Assembly: GCF_008271695.1 (NCBI RefSeq)
Contig: NZ_VKKY01000001.1
Coordinates: forward strand, 1,172,589-1,236,588
Source: Rufibacter hautae
GTDB lineage: Bacteria; Bacteroidota; Bacteroidia; Cytophagales; Hymenobacteraceae
Direction: 5' to 3'
DNA length: 64,000 nucleotides
Positions within the stretch are counted from its first letter, which is position 1, and every line of letters begins with the position of its first letter. The notes beneath the pieces were generated by a model. That model saw nothing but the letters and a program-made list of their open reading frames with translations. It made no database searches and was not told where the DNA came from. Positions 1 to 7,505 of this stretch are shown here, in pieces. Both the position numbers and the translations under genes were made by a program.

Positions 1-824
1 GCGGTAATCTGGATGAGAATATCGTCAATGGTATCATACAGGCCAAACTTGATGGCGTTTTCCACAATGGGTTGCAGCAGCAGGTAGGGCAAGGTCCCTT
101 GCAGGCTTTCTTCCTGGTAATCTACCTGGGTCTGCAGCCGGTGCCCGAACCGCACTTTCTCAATCTCCAGGTAAATCTGCAGGTGCTGCAGCTCATCCGC
201 GAGGGGCACCATGGTTTGGTCATCTTTGCGAAGCGTGCCTCTCAGGAAATCTGACAGCTGCTGCACCATTTTCTTGGCCTGGTCGGGTTGGGTTTTCACC
301 AGTGCGCTGATGGAGTTAAGGCTGTTGAACAGGAAGTGCGGTTGCAGTTGCTGCCGCAGGTTGAACAACTCGGCTTCGCGGGCCAGTTTCTCGGTGGCGG
401 TTTTGCGTTCCTCGGCTTCTTGCTTCTCACGGGCATAAAACCACAGCCAGTTCTGCAGCACAATGAACAGGATCATCAACCAGGCGAAGGCCAGCCGCAC
501 AAAGAAAGTCTTGTCAACAAAGGCCAGGTATTCTGTCTCCGCGCCCAACAAATGCTCCAATCCGGTATCCCAAAGCACCAAACTGATCATGGCCACGCCC
601 AAACTCCAGCCCATCAAGTACACCACCTGCCGTCCGCCGGGGCGATAGAAGCGCAATGCCAACGACATCACATAGCCGCTGCCCACTACCAGACCACTGC
701 TTAAGGAGGCGTCTTTCCAGGCCAGGTCTACCGGAAAACCTGCCTGGTAAATCACCGCGCTTTGCACCGCGGCCCACAGCAAAGCCCAACCCAGATACAG
801 CAAAATAACCTTAAGTGATGACAT
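1..824 (-). CDS. LytS/YehU-type sensor histidine kinase (3' end outside window)
   Basis: Translation of the minus strand from an ATG at 824-822 gives an open frame running off the left edge, so only the first 274 or so residues are present. The N-terminus (about residues 1-130) is hydrophobic with several predicted membrane segments. A short charged linker (about 130-155) precedes the His_kinase signature LRQQLQPHFLFNSLNSISAL, with the likely phospho-acceptor His at about residue 163. The N-box-like LLLQPIVENAIKFG follows near residue 255, and the rest of the ATPase domain is cut off. The family phosphorylates LytTR-type response regulators, often encoded immediately downstream, which here would lie outside the window. 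It starts about 60 bp after the LiaF-like gene on the same strand, so the two probably form an envelope-stress or sensing operon. The signal is unknown. Confidence 0.9.
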   Translation of the reverse strand, partial: MSSLKVILLYLGWALLWAAVQSAVIYQAGFPVDLAWKDASLSSGLVVGSGYVMSLALRFYRPGGRQVVYLMGWSLGVAMISLVLWDTGLEHLLGAETEYLAFVDKTFFVRLAFAWLMILFIVLQNWLWFYAREKQEAEERKTATEKLAREAELFNLRQQLQPHFLFNSLNSISALVKTQPDQAKKMVQQLSDFLRGTLRKDDQTMVPLADELQHLQIYLEIEKVRFGHRLQTQVDYQEESLQGTLPYLLLQPIVENAIKFGLYDTIDDILIQIT

Positions 825-882
825 GGTGCAGCAGTGGTTTGGCACGTAAGCAGGCGCTACCGATAGCATAAGCGACCTGTGG

Positions 883-1692
883 TTAGTAACTCTTGATCTC
901 TATGCCCCCGCAGAGCACCGTTCCCTTCAGCACCAGCACCTTGTCAGATTCCAGGGCGGCCTCTACGAAGCCTCTTTTGTCGTCTATCCCCCCAAAGATG
1001 GTAACCACCTCAGAGCGTACCCGCCAGTGCGGCGGGATGATCAGGCTGACGCCCCCGAAGAACTCGGTGATGTTCAGGATCACTTCGCCCTGCACGTCGG
1101 CGTGGGTGAGGTTGTATTTGGCCCCGCCGCAGAAGGTGAGAATGTCGCCGCCTTTGAAGTCCTTTGTGATCACGTTCTTGGTGATGCCGCCAAAAACCGC
1201 GGTCCCCGTAAGGAAGTCTTCTTTGGAAAAACTCTCGTTTCCGGGGAAGCTCTCATTTGTAGAAGCAGCCCGGTTGAAGTTAGGTCCCTGTGGCCCGAAC
1301 CGCCTTACTTTCTTCATGTGTTTCTCGCAGGTGTGCCGGGGTTTGAAGATAAGCCACAAGCCGGCCACCATGATAATAATCGGCCATAAATAATTCCTGA
1401 GCCGAATACCAGGCACCAAATCTTCCAGCAGAAACACGCCCCCGATGATGATGGGCACGATAAACCCGGGGTTGCGGAACGAATGCCGGAAGCCGCTTAC
1501 CAGGCCAATCACGATCAGAAGCATTTTCCAGGAGAAAACCCAGCCCGGCAAGAAGATGGCGTGCATCTGATTGGCCAGCAATATAGCGCCCACCCCTATG
1601 ATGAGTAACCCGGCGGCCACCCGGCCTCCTTTGTTTGCAGGACGGTCCCACTGCCGGTAATCGCCTACTCGTTTTATGTTCGGATTTTCCAT
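883..1692 (-). CDS. LiaF-like / DUF5668 membrane protein
   Basis: This 269-residue protein has a short polar N-terminus, then four hydrophobic segments between about residues 26 and 117 (such as VAAGLLIIGVGAILLANQM and YLWPIIIMVAGLWLIF). That is the LiaI/LiaF-like transmembrane region (DUF5668). The C-terminal half is a soluble beta-rich domain with repeated FGG motifs (AVFGGITKNV, FFGGVSLIIPP, TIFGGIDDKRG), as in the LiaF C-terminal cell-wall-active-antibiotic response domain. LiaF proteins modulate two-component systems. Its position directly upstream of a LytS-type kinase on the same strand supports a sensing or inhibitory partner role, which is an inference. Length and start (ATG at 1692) look normal. 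Confidence 0.85.
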   Translation of the reverse strand: MENPNIKRVGDYRQWDRPANKGGRVAAGLLIIGVGAILLANQMHAIFLPGWVFSWKMLLIVIGLVSGFRHSFRNPGFIVPIIIGGVFLLEDLVPGIRLRNYLWPIIIMVAGLWLIFKPRHTCEKHMKKVRRFGPQGPNFNRAASTNESFPGNESFSKEDFLTGTAVFGGITKNVITKDFKGGDILTFCGGAKYNLTHADVQGEVILNITEFFGGVSLIIPPHWRVRSEVVTIFGGIDDKRGFVEAALESDKVLVLKGTVLCGGIEIKSY

Positions 1693-2245
1693 AACCTTGC
1701 TGATTTATGTTCCAAAACTAGGCAGAACCGGTGCGCGCCACAACGGGAATTAGGCTAAGCCCAGCGGAAAGTAGGTGAATGGCGGGTGGGCGTAGGTGAA
1801 TGAAGATAATTTGTTGTTTACCGATTCTTTTGGGAGTTGTAGTTTGTATGGGCTAGTGGAGGGCCGCTGTGGTTCTTATAAGTTTCCTGTGCGCGTAGTC
1901 CGTTAATGCTGGCGTAGTACCGCTGTTTGCGTGGGTTCATAAGCTTTATTGTTTCATGGCTGGGCTCCGTGCGCTCACGGCCGCGAGGCCCCGCCTTCCG
2001 GCATCGCGCTGCGCCAGCTTCCTTTGCTCCCTTGCGGTCACAATGCCTCTCGGCACCGGAATCTGACAAGGCGCTCAACCGAAAGGCTGGAATTGGTGCG
2101 TTTGGTTAAAGCCTTTGCAGCACAGCGGACTTTCCCCTCCTTAGCCAAGAAGAAGACCCTGTGGATGTTCTGATTCCCCTCCTCGGAGGGGCAGGGGTGG
2201 GTTATCTCTCCATGGTTCAAGTCTGTGACTTGGACCCACAATGAC

Positions 2246-2264
2246 CGGCAGTTTGCAACTGCCG
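2246..2264. repeat. Small perfect hairpin in spacer
   Basis: CGGCAGTT (2246-2253) and AACTGCCG (2257-2264) are perfect inverted arms around TGC. A second hairpin (CAAGTC/GACTTG) lies 12 bp to the left, at 2219-2233. No T-tract follows, so these are not obvious terminators. They resemble the palindromic words in the spacers near 53040 and 55010. Confidence 0.5.
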
Positions 2265-2336
2265 AGAGGCGAGAGTGGCAAAAGCGAACGTCTCAGCGTT
2301 GATTTGGCAAAAAGGACAACTATAAGACCTCTCTTG

Positions 2337-2372
2337 TTTTAAAGCTGTTTTTACTGAAACAAGCTTGAATCG
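2337..2372 (+). repeat. 36-nt dispersed palindromic element, copy 1 (diverged)
   Basis: Exactly 36 nt, starting GTTTTAAAGCTGTTTT and ending CTTGAATC. It matches the family pattern (GCTG at 9-12, T-run at 13-16, A-run near 22-24) but is one of the more diverged copies. It sits 77 bp upstream of pheS, unlike most copies, which follow stop codons. Confidence 0.55.
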
Positions 2373-2437
2373 TATTCACCTACGAGGATTGGACCTACTG
2401 TTCCTGACAAAACCTTACGCAATCCCCATTACTTCTT

Positions 2438-2445
2438 TATCTTTG
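2438..2445 (+). promoter_or_regulatory. Predicted -7 box for pheS
   Basis: TATCTTTG matches the Bacteroidota -7 consensus TAnnTTTG and ends only 4 nt before the pheS ATG at 2450. No clear -33 TTTG is seen at the expected distance. If it is used, the transcript would be leaderless or nearly so. Confidence 0.5.
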
Positions 2446-2449
2446 CGCT

Positions 2450-3475
2450 ATGCTATTGGAGAACATAAAACGGCTGACCCAAGAGGTAGAGGCCTATGCG
2501 ATAGAGAACAAAGAGCAACTGGAGACTTTCCGGAACACCTATGTGAGCCGCAAAGGCCAGATTGCCGCCCTGTTTGACGAGATGAAATCCGTTGCCCCTG
2601 AGCAGCGCAAACAGGTGGGACAGGAGTTGAACCAGCTCAAGCAGTTGGCCCAGCAGAAAATGGATACCGTGCAGGAAGCGCTGGAGCAGAACGCCACGCC
2701 AGATGCGCTGGCGGGCCTTGATTTTACCTTGCCGCCGGTGCCTAATGCCTTGGGTACCCGGCATCCGCTGGCCCGCGTGCGGGAGCAGATCATCCGTATT
2801 TTCGAGCGCATCGGGTTCAACGTATCTGAAGGCCCCGAGATGGAGGATGACTGGCACAACTTCTCAGCGTTGAACTTCCCCGAGAACCACCCCGCCCGCG
2901 ACATGCAGGACACGTTCTTCCTGAGCAAAAACCCGGATATGTTGTTGCGCACGCATACCAGCAGCGTACAGGTACGCGTGATGGAGCACCAGAAACCACC
3001 CATCCGCACGCTGTCCCCGGGCCGCGTATTCCGGAACGAGGCTATCTCGGCGCGTGCGCATTGCGTGTTCCACCAGGTAGAAGGCTTGTTCGTGGACCGT
3101 GGCGTCAGCTTCAAAGACTTGAAAGATACTCTCTACTACTTCGTGCAGGAGTTGTTCGGGCCAGACACCCAGATCCGGTTCCGTCCGTCGTTCTTCCCGT
3201 TCACGGAGCCCAGCGCTGAGATTGACATCACGTGTCTGATTTGCAAAGGCGAAGGCTGCAACATCTGCAAGCACAGCGGCTGGGTGGAGATTGGCGGCTC
3301 GGGCATGGTAGACCCGCAGGTACTGGAAAACTGCGGCATAGATTCCAAAGAGTTCTCCGGCTTTGCCTTCGGGATGGGCATTGAGCGGATTACCATGCTC
3401 AAGTACCAGATCAAGGACCTGCGCCTGTTCACCGAGAACGACGCCCGTTTCCTGCGACAGTTTGAAGCGATTTAG
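2450..3475 (+). CDS. pheS: Phenylalanine--tRNA ligase alpha subunit
   Basis: This 341-residue protein is the class II aminoacyl-tRNA synthetase subunit that charges tRNA-Phe as an alpha2-beta2 enzyme with PheT, which is not in this window. The N-terminal coiled coil (about 1-90) is followed by the catalytic core: HPLARVREQIIRIFERIGF, motif 2 around FRNEAISARAHCVFHQVEG (about 195-213), and motif 3 GFAFGMGIERITML near residue 303. Between motifs 2 and 3 lies a four-cysteine cluster (TCLICKGEGCNICK, about 262-275) with CxxC...CxxC spacing suggestive of a metal-binding knuckle. Length is typical and the ATG at 2450 follows a promoter-like TATCTTTG. It stands alone, without pheT. Confidence 0.97.
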   Translation: MLLENIKRLTQEVEAYAIENKEQLETFRNTYVSRKGQIAALFDEMKSVAPEQRKQVGQELNQLKQLAQQKMDTVQEALEQNATPDALAGLDFTLPPVPNALGTRHPLARVREQIIRIFERIGFNVSEGPEMEDDWHNFSALNFPENHPARDMQDTFFLSKNPDMLLRTHTSSVQVRVMEHQKPPIRTLSPGRVFRNEAISARAHCVFHQVEGLFVDRGVSFKDLKDTLYYFVQELFGPDTQIRFRPSFFPFTEPSAEIDITCLICKGEGCNICKHSGWVEIGGSGMVDPQVLENCGIDSKEFSGFAFGMGIERITMLKYQIKDLRLFTENDARFLRQFEAI

Positions 3476-3512
3476 ACGATCGGACTAGAAAGCAATTCAC
3501 GGCTAGGCGTTT

Positions 3513-3548
3513 GTTTTGGGGCTGTTTTCAAATAAGTAGCCTCAAAAC
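3513..3548 (+). repeat. 36-nt dispersed palindromic element, copy 2
   Basis: Begins GTTTTGGGGCTGTTTTC and ends AGCCTCAAAAC. The outer arms GTTTTGGGGCT and AGCCTCAAAAC pair with a single mismatch. It lies 38 bp after the pheS stop codon. Confidence 0.8.
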
Positions 3549-3571
3549 AAAATTTTTCTGATTTCATTTTC

Positions 3572-3597
3572 AGCCACTTATCATAAAAGGTAAAATT
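3572..3597 (+). repeat. Degenerate half-copy of the AGCCACTTA hairpin repeat
   Basis: AGCCACTTA followed by GGTAAAA resembles the left arm and loop of the terminator-like hairpins at 3767-3803 and 24141-24174, but the right arm is missing. Confidence 0.35.
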
Positions 3598-3612
3598 TTT
3601 CTAGGCGAACAC

Positions 3613-3643
3613 TTGCGCACAATCAGAATAGCCCCTACTTTTG
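3613..3643 (+). promoter_or_regulatory. Predicted promoter of tRNA-Asn
   Basis: TTG at 3613-3615 and TACTTTTG at 3636-3643 are separated by 20 bp. This fits the Bacteroidota sigma-70-type consensus (TTTG, 19-21 bp, TAnnTTTG). Transcription would start near 3650, about 33 nt before the tRNA. Confidence 0.6.
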
Positions 3644-3682
3644 CATCATCATTCAAGGTCACACGGCCAAAAGGTGATAAAC

Positions 3683-3756
3683 TCCTCCTTAGCTCAGTCG
3701 GTTAGAGCACATGACTGTTAATCATGGGGTCCTTGGTTCGAGCCCAAGAGGGGGAG
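3683..3756 (+). tRNA. tRNA-Asn (anticodon GTT)
   Basis: The full cloverleaf can be folded by eye: acceptor TCCTCCT (3683-3689) with AGGGGGA (3749-3755, one G-T pair), D-stem GCTC/GAGC (3692-3695/3705-3708), anticodon stem CATGA/TCATG (3710-3714/3722-3726) with loop CTGTTAA (anticodon GTT at 3717-3719), and T-stem CTTGG/CCAAG (3732-3736/3744-3748) around TTCGAGC. The discriminator is G3756. CCA is not encoded. A hairpin terminator follows directly. Confidence 0.97.
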
Positions 3757-3766
3757 CTTCTAAATC

Positions 3767-3803
3767 AGCCACTTACGAGATAAAACTTGTAAGTGGCTTT
3801 TTT
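3767..3803 (+). terminator. Rho-independent terminator of tRNA-Asn
   Basis: AGCCACTTAC (3767-3776) pairs with the right arm GTAAGTGGCT (3789-3798), followed by a run of T. Nearly the same hairpin recurs at 24141-24174. Confidence 0.85.
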
Positions 3804-3838
3804 GTTTGCACACAATTTTCCAAAAAAGGCCATAAAAC
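3804..3838 (+). repeat. Possible 35-nt decayed copy of the dispersed element
   Basis: Starts GTTTGCACAC and ends GGCCATAAAAC, with TTTTCC in the middle. It resembles the 36-nt family but is one base short and does not fold well. Confidence 0.3.
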
Positions 3839-3947
3839 GCCTGACAGGTTCTCTTGCCTGAATAGCGGTAGAACGTCCGCAGAACGGCCCTTTCCTTCTC
3901 TAGGAACTGCTTCTTCATACAGCAGTAACGAGCCTGCTCCTATTTTA

Positions 3948-3966
3948 CCTATTGATAATCAATAGG
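3948..3966. promoter_or_regulatory. Perfect 9-1-9 palindrome, operator-like
   Basis: CCTATTGAT (3948-3956), A, ATCAATAGG (3958-3966) is a perfect dyad about 68 bp upstream of the ATG of the secreted propeller protein. The size and position are those of a repressor or activator site. The GATAATC core recalls Fur-type half sites, but the regulator is unknown. Confidence 0.45.
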
Positions 3967-4033
3967 CAACATTCCCATAATATGCACAGGGTACCTTGGT
4001 TGCATCTAACCTTTTCACCTTTACCACATACCT

Positions 4034-7000
4034 ATGGGAAGAAAATTACTGATTATCATGGCGCTGTTAGCGCTGCTGATCCAGATAGCCTCGGCGCAGA
4101 CCCAGTTCCAGGCAGGCGACATTGTGGTTGTAGGATACCGCATGAACGCCACCGATGTCGGAGATGAGATCGCCCTCCTGCCCCTGGTGAACATCCTTCC
4201 GGGCACCATCTTTCAGCTGACGGATGCCAAGTTTACCTCCAATGCCCAAGCGCAGTGCCCAGGAGGACTTACCTGGACGGCTCCCGCGGCGGGTGTGGCA
4301 GCCGGCACCATCATCAAGATCCAGAACGATGTGCCCAGCGCTAGCCTAGGAACATTGGCTGGCTCCGGCTTCGGACTGAGTTCCAGCGGAGACCAGGTCT
4401 TGATTTACACTGGCACCGCGGAAGCCCCCAGCTACATCACCGCCCTCAGTTCCAACAACTGGGCTACCGCTAATACAAGCTGCAGCGGCAGCAATTCTTT
4501 ACGGCCTGCCGCACTAACCGACGGCACCACCTCCATCAACCTGAGCACCGCCCCGGGAAACGTAGAGGGGAACACGGTTAATGCCTATTACAACGGTCCT
4601 CAGACGGGCACTGCGGCGCAGATACGCCAGGCAGTGCTTAATCCAATCAACTGGGTGGGGATAGGTTCAGGAACCGCCGCTCAAGCATGGCCTAACTGGG
4701 CTTTTCCTGGTCCACCCGCTGTGTCAGGGGCTACTACCATCAGCAACATCTCCCTACAACTTACTTTTAACCGGGAGCTGGAGCAAGCATCTGCTACCAA
4801 CCTCGCCAATTACACGGGTATTGCAGGGCTGCAGCAGGCCATCCTGAGTGAAGACAAAAAGAAGGTTACCTTGACGTTTACTACGCCGTTTACCTCTGGC
4901 GCTCCTTACTCCTTAATGGTAAACGGAGTGAAGGATTTGGAGCAGAAACCGATGCTCAGTGCTTACACCTTCAATTTCACTTATTCCACCAGTATTGCCT
5001 GGAAAGAACGGTTTATGACGGTCCCGGAGAACGGAGGACCTCTAAGTGTAGAGCTGACCTTGGTGAATCCTTCGGATGCCACCGTGCAAGTGGTGGTAAA
5101 AGCGGACCCGTTCAGCACGGCTTCCGCGGCTGACTTCACCTATACCACCCAGACCATTACCTTTACCGGCAACAGTACCGCCACCCAGACCATCACCATC
5201 CCCGTGACGGATGACGCACTAGCCGAGCAGGACGAGTATGTAGTTCTGAGTCTGGAAAGCCCCAGCGGTGTCAGCATCTCCGGGAACCCATTCATTACCC
5301 TGTACATCAAAGACAATGACCGTCAGGCGCCGCAGCCTAGCCGGGAGATCCAGTTGGGTCACGTGGCAAGCTTTACCCCCAATACCGCCGAGGGTAGTAC
5401 CACCGAGATCGTAGTGCATGACCGGGCCTCACAGCGATTGTTCATGACTAGTGCGGTGCAAGGCCGCCTGGATATCGCTGATTTCTCAAATCCCGCCAAT
5501 ATTCGCCTGATAAAGTCCATCGATATGAATCCGTATGGAGGCATCACCAGCGTAGCGGTGAAAAATGGAGTAGTGGCCGTGGCTTCCCCCAACGCCAACG
5601 AGCAACTCAACGGCTCCGTGGTTTTATTTGACACCGATGGAAACTTCAGCAAACAGGTAACGGTGGGGGCGCTGCCCGATATGATCACCTTCTCCCCTGA
5701 CGGCTCCAAGATCTTGACGGCGAATGAAGGCCAGCCCAACGACGCGTATACGGTGGATCCCGAGGGTTCCATCAGCATCATTGATATCTCGGGCGGCTTA
5801 TCGAAGGTAGAACAATCCAAGGTGACAACCCTGCTTTTTGACGCTTTCAACAGCCAGGAGGCTCAACTACTGGCCTCCGGCGTGCGCAAGACGAAAACCT
5901 CCAGCACCTTATCTCAGGATTTTGAGCCCGAGTATGTGACCATTTCCTCTGACTCACGCAAAGCATGGGTCACTCTTCAGGAAAACAACGCTATTGCCGA
6001 AGTGAACCTGGAGAACAACACCATTTCCGCGGTCTGGCCCCTGGGTACCAAAAACATGGGGGTGATGGGGAACGGGTTCGATGCGTCTGACAACAACAAC
6101 CAAGTGCTGCTGGCTAACTGGCCGATCAAGTCTTTTTACATCCCTGACGCCGTAGCGAACTACACCGTGGGCAATACCACCTACCTGGTCACTGCCAATG
6201 AGGGAGACGAGAAAGAGTACGCCGGCTTGAACGAGCGCACGACCGTGGGGGCCGCTAACCTGGACCCCACTGCTTTCCCCAACGCAGCCGTGCTAAAGGA
6301 AAGCCATAACCTAGGCCGACTGCGCATCTCAAACCTGCAGGGCGATACCGACGGTGACGGAGACTTTGATGAGCTTTACATGCTGGGCTCCCGCTCCTTC
6401 TCTATCTGGAATGCCGGCACAAAAGCATTGGTGTATGACAGCGGCGACGCTTTTGAGCTGTTTACCTCAAAAGACCCTATAATCTCTCCGCTCTTCAACG
6501 CCGATAACGAGGGCAATGGCTTCAAGACCCGGAGTCGCGCGAAAGGCCCCGAGCCGGAAGGCGTAGCGGTAGCTTCCATAGAAGGCAAGACGTATGCCTT
6601 TGTGGCGCTGGAGCGGGTAGGCGGCCTGATGGTGTATAACATTACTGACCCGGCTAACCCGCAATTTGTAGACTACCAAAACAACCGCAGCCTCACCACC
6701 TTTGCCGGAGACCACGGGCCAGAGGGAGTATTCTTTGTAGACCGCGGCGATAGCCCAGACGGCAGGTTCTACGTGCTGGTGGCCAACGAACTGAGCGGCT
6801 CTGTGTCGGTGTACAAAATCCAGAATACCCTTACGGCCTTGGAGCCGGAGACTGGTTCTAAACAGGAATTTGTCCTTTATCCAAATCCTACCAACGGCTC
6901 TAAAGTCCACCTCAGCAAAAAAGCTAATGTAGAGGTATTAGACGGACTCGGGCGCAAGATCTACGCCGGCAACGGGGTGCAAACCCTCGATGTTTCCGGC

Positions 7001-7066
7001 TATGCCCAAGGCCTTTACTTTGTGAAGACAGAAAAAGGAGAAGTGCGTCGCCTGATTGTCAAATAA
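4034..7066 (+). CDS. Secreted choice-of-anchor I propeller protein with Calx-beta and T9SS sorting domain
   Basis: This 1010-residue protein has a signal peptide (about 1-22, ending ASAQ). An N-terminal beta-rich domain of unknown role (about 23-225) is followed by an SbsA-like Ig domain (about 230-320, containing LQLTFNRELEQASATNLANY). A Calx-beta domain comes next (about 325-427, ending ITLYIKDNDR). A long propeller of the choice-of-anchor I family fills about 435-930 (LFMTSAVQGRLDIADFS, ITFSPDGSKILTANEGQPND, GPEPEGVAVA). The C-terminal 70 residues form a type A T9SS sorting domain (LYPNPTNGS..., LYFVKTEKGEVRRLIVK), so the product is probably exported and surface-anchored or released. Choice-of-anchor I proteins are often misnamed alkaline phosphatases, and I see no phosphatase active site. 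It is monocistronic with a terminator just after it. The substrate is unknown. Confidence 0.88.
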   Translation: MGRKLLIIMALLALLIQIASAQTQFQAGDIVVVGYRMNATDVGDEIALLPLVNILPGTIFQLTDAKFTSNAQAQCPGGLTWTAPAAGVAAGTIIKIQNDVPSASLGTLAGSGFGLSSSGDQVLIYTGTAEAPSYITALSSNNWATANTSCSGSNSLRPAALTDGTTSINLSTAPGNVEGNTVNAYYNGPQTGTAAQIRQAVLNPINWVGIGSGTAAQAWPNWAFPGPPAVSGATTISNISLQLTFNRELEQASATNLANYTGIAGLQQAILSEDKKKVTLTFTTPFTSGAPYSLMVNGVKDLEQKPMLSAYTFNFTYSTSIAWKERFMTVPENGGPLSVELTLVNPSDATVQVVVKADPFSTASAADFTYTTQTITFTGNSTATQTITIPVTDDALAEQDEYVVLSLESPSGVSISGNPFITLYIKDNDRQAPQPSREIQLGHVASFTPNTAEGSTTEIVVHDRASQRLFMTSAVQGRLDIADFSNPANIRLIKSIDMNPYGGITSVAVKNGVVAVASPNANEQLNGSVVLFDTDGNFSKQVTVGALPDMITFSPDGSKILTANEGQPNDAYTVDPEGSISIIDISGGLSKVEQSKVTTLLFDAFNSQEAQLLASGVRKTKTSSTLSQDFEPEYVTISSDSRKAWVTLQENNAIAEVNLENNTISAVWPLGTKNMGVMGNGFDASDNNNQVLLANWPIKSFYIPDAVANYTVGNTTYLVTANEGDEKEYAGLNERTTVGAANLDPTAFPNAAVLKESHNLGRLRISNLQGDTDGDGDFDELYMLGSRSFSIWNAGTKALVYDSGDAFELFTSKDPIISPLFNADNEGNGFKTRSRAKGPEPEGVAVASIEGKTYAFVALERVGGLMVYNITDPANPQFVDYQNNRSLTTFAGDHGPEGVFFVDRGDSPDGRFYVLVANELSGSVSVYKIQNTLTALEPETGSKQEFVLYPNPTNGSKVHLSKKANVEVLDGLGRKIYAGNGVQTLDVSGYAQGLYFVKTEKGEVRRLIVK

Positions 7067-7086
7067 AGGAACCGCTCTTACGCCTT

Positions 7087-7133
7087 AACACCACAAAAAG
7101 AGAAGCATGCTTCTGTTCTTGTGGTGTTTTTTT
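7087..7133 (+). terminator. Terminator after the propeller gene
   Basis: AACACCACAA (7087-7096) pairs with TTGTGGTGTT (7119-7128), followed by a T-run. A nested palindrome AGAAGCATGCTTCT occupies the loop side (7101-7114). Confidence 0.85.
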
Positions 7134-7329
7134 GTTTTTGGGATTTTGCAAGAGTATCAAAGCTCTGGTTCCTTTTGATCAGAGTCATAGCCAGGATGCT
7201 CTTCCCTGAGACGCCACTTTAGGGAACGATTTCACAAAACGGCAATAGAACGTTAACGATGTGGAAATACTTGGCAGGTACATTTACAGTGTGGTTGTAC
7301 TATAACTTTTAAGTTTAGAATTCACCCAC

Positions 7330-7488
7330 ATGCCCCTCAGAGCATTGATTGAATATGAATCTGGCATTCTATCCCAACTCGTTTCATTATTGGACATGAG
7401 AAAGATGAAAGACTTTTTCCAGCATACCCTCATCGTTTTCCTGGTGCACCGGATGCATTCCTTTGACTCGCCGTTCAAGCGTCACTAA
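7330..7488 (+). CDS. Possible small protein (52 aa) upstream of the phosphoesterase operon
   Basis: ATG at 7330 to TAA at 7486-7488 encodes 52 residues with a hydrophobic patch (FFQHTLIVFLVHRM) and a basic tail (SPFKRH). It ends 17 bp before the phosphoesterase ATG, the spacing expected for a leader or first cistron. I recognise no family, and chance is a serious alternative in a 433-bp gap. Otherwise the gap (7067-7499) holds only the terminator and nothing else I can name. Confidence 0.22.
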   Translation: MPLRALIEYESGILSQLVSLLDMRKMKDFFQHTLIVFLVHRMHSFDSPFKRH

Positions 7489-7505
7489 AATTCATTGAAT
7501 TGCCT

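Larger units (their letters stand above)
1693..2449. other. Gene-poor 757-bp spacer with small palindromes
   Basis: I see no convincing gene here: the short open frames are low-complexity and lack family features. The stretch holds a GC-rich patch (about 1965-2080), a CCCCTCC/GAGGGG hairpin near 2177, two adjacent small perfect hairpins (2219-2233, arms CAAGTC/GACTTG; 2246-2264, arms CGGCAGTT/AACTGCCG) and a copy of the 36-nt dispersed element at 2337-2372. It looks like accumulated repeat debris between the LiaF-like gene and pheS. Confidence 0.7.

Noticed and set aside
1818..2078. 86-codon frame on the minus strand in the spacer before pheS
   Set aside because: Low-complexity, Arg/Lys-rich product with no domain; the DNA is a GC-rich repeat-like patch with open frames on both strands.
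4034..7066. Alkaline phosphatase annotation for the choice-of-anchor I protein
   Set aside because: The propeller family is often given that name, but no phosphatase catalytic or metal motif is visible.
7284..7478. 64-codon minus-strand frame between the propeller gene and the phosphoesterase
   Set aside because: Antisense to the operon leader, with no features; the plus-strand 52-codon frame fits the context better.
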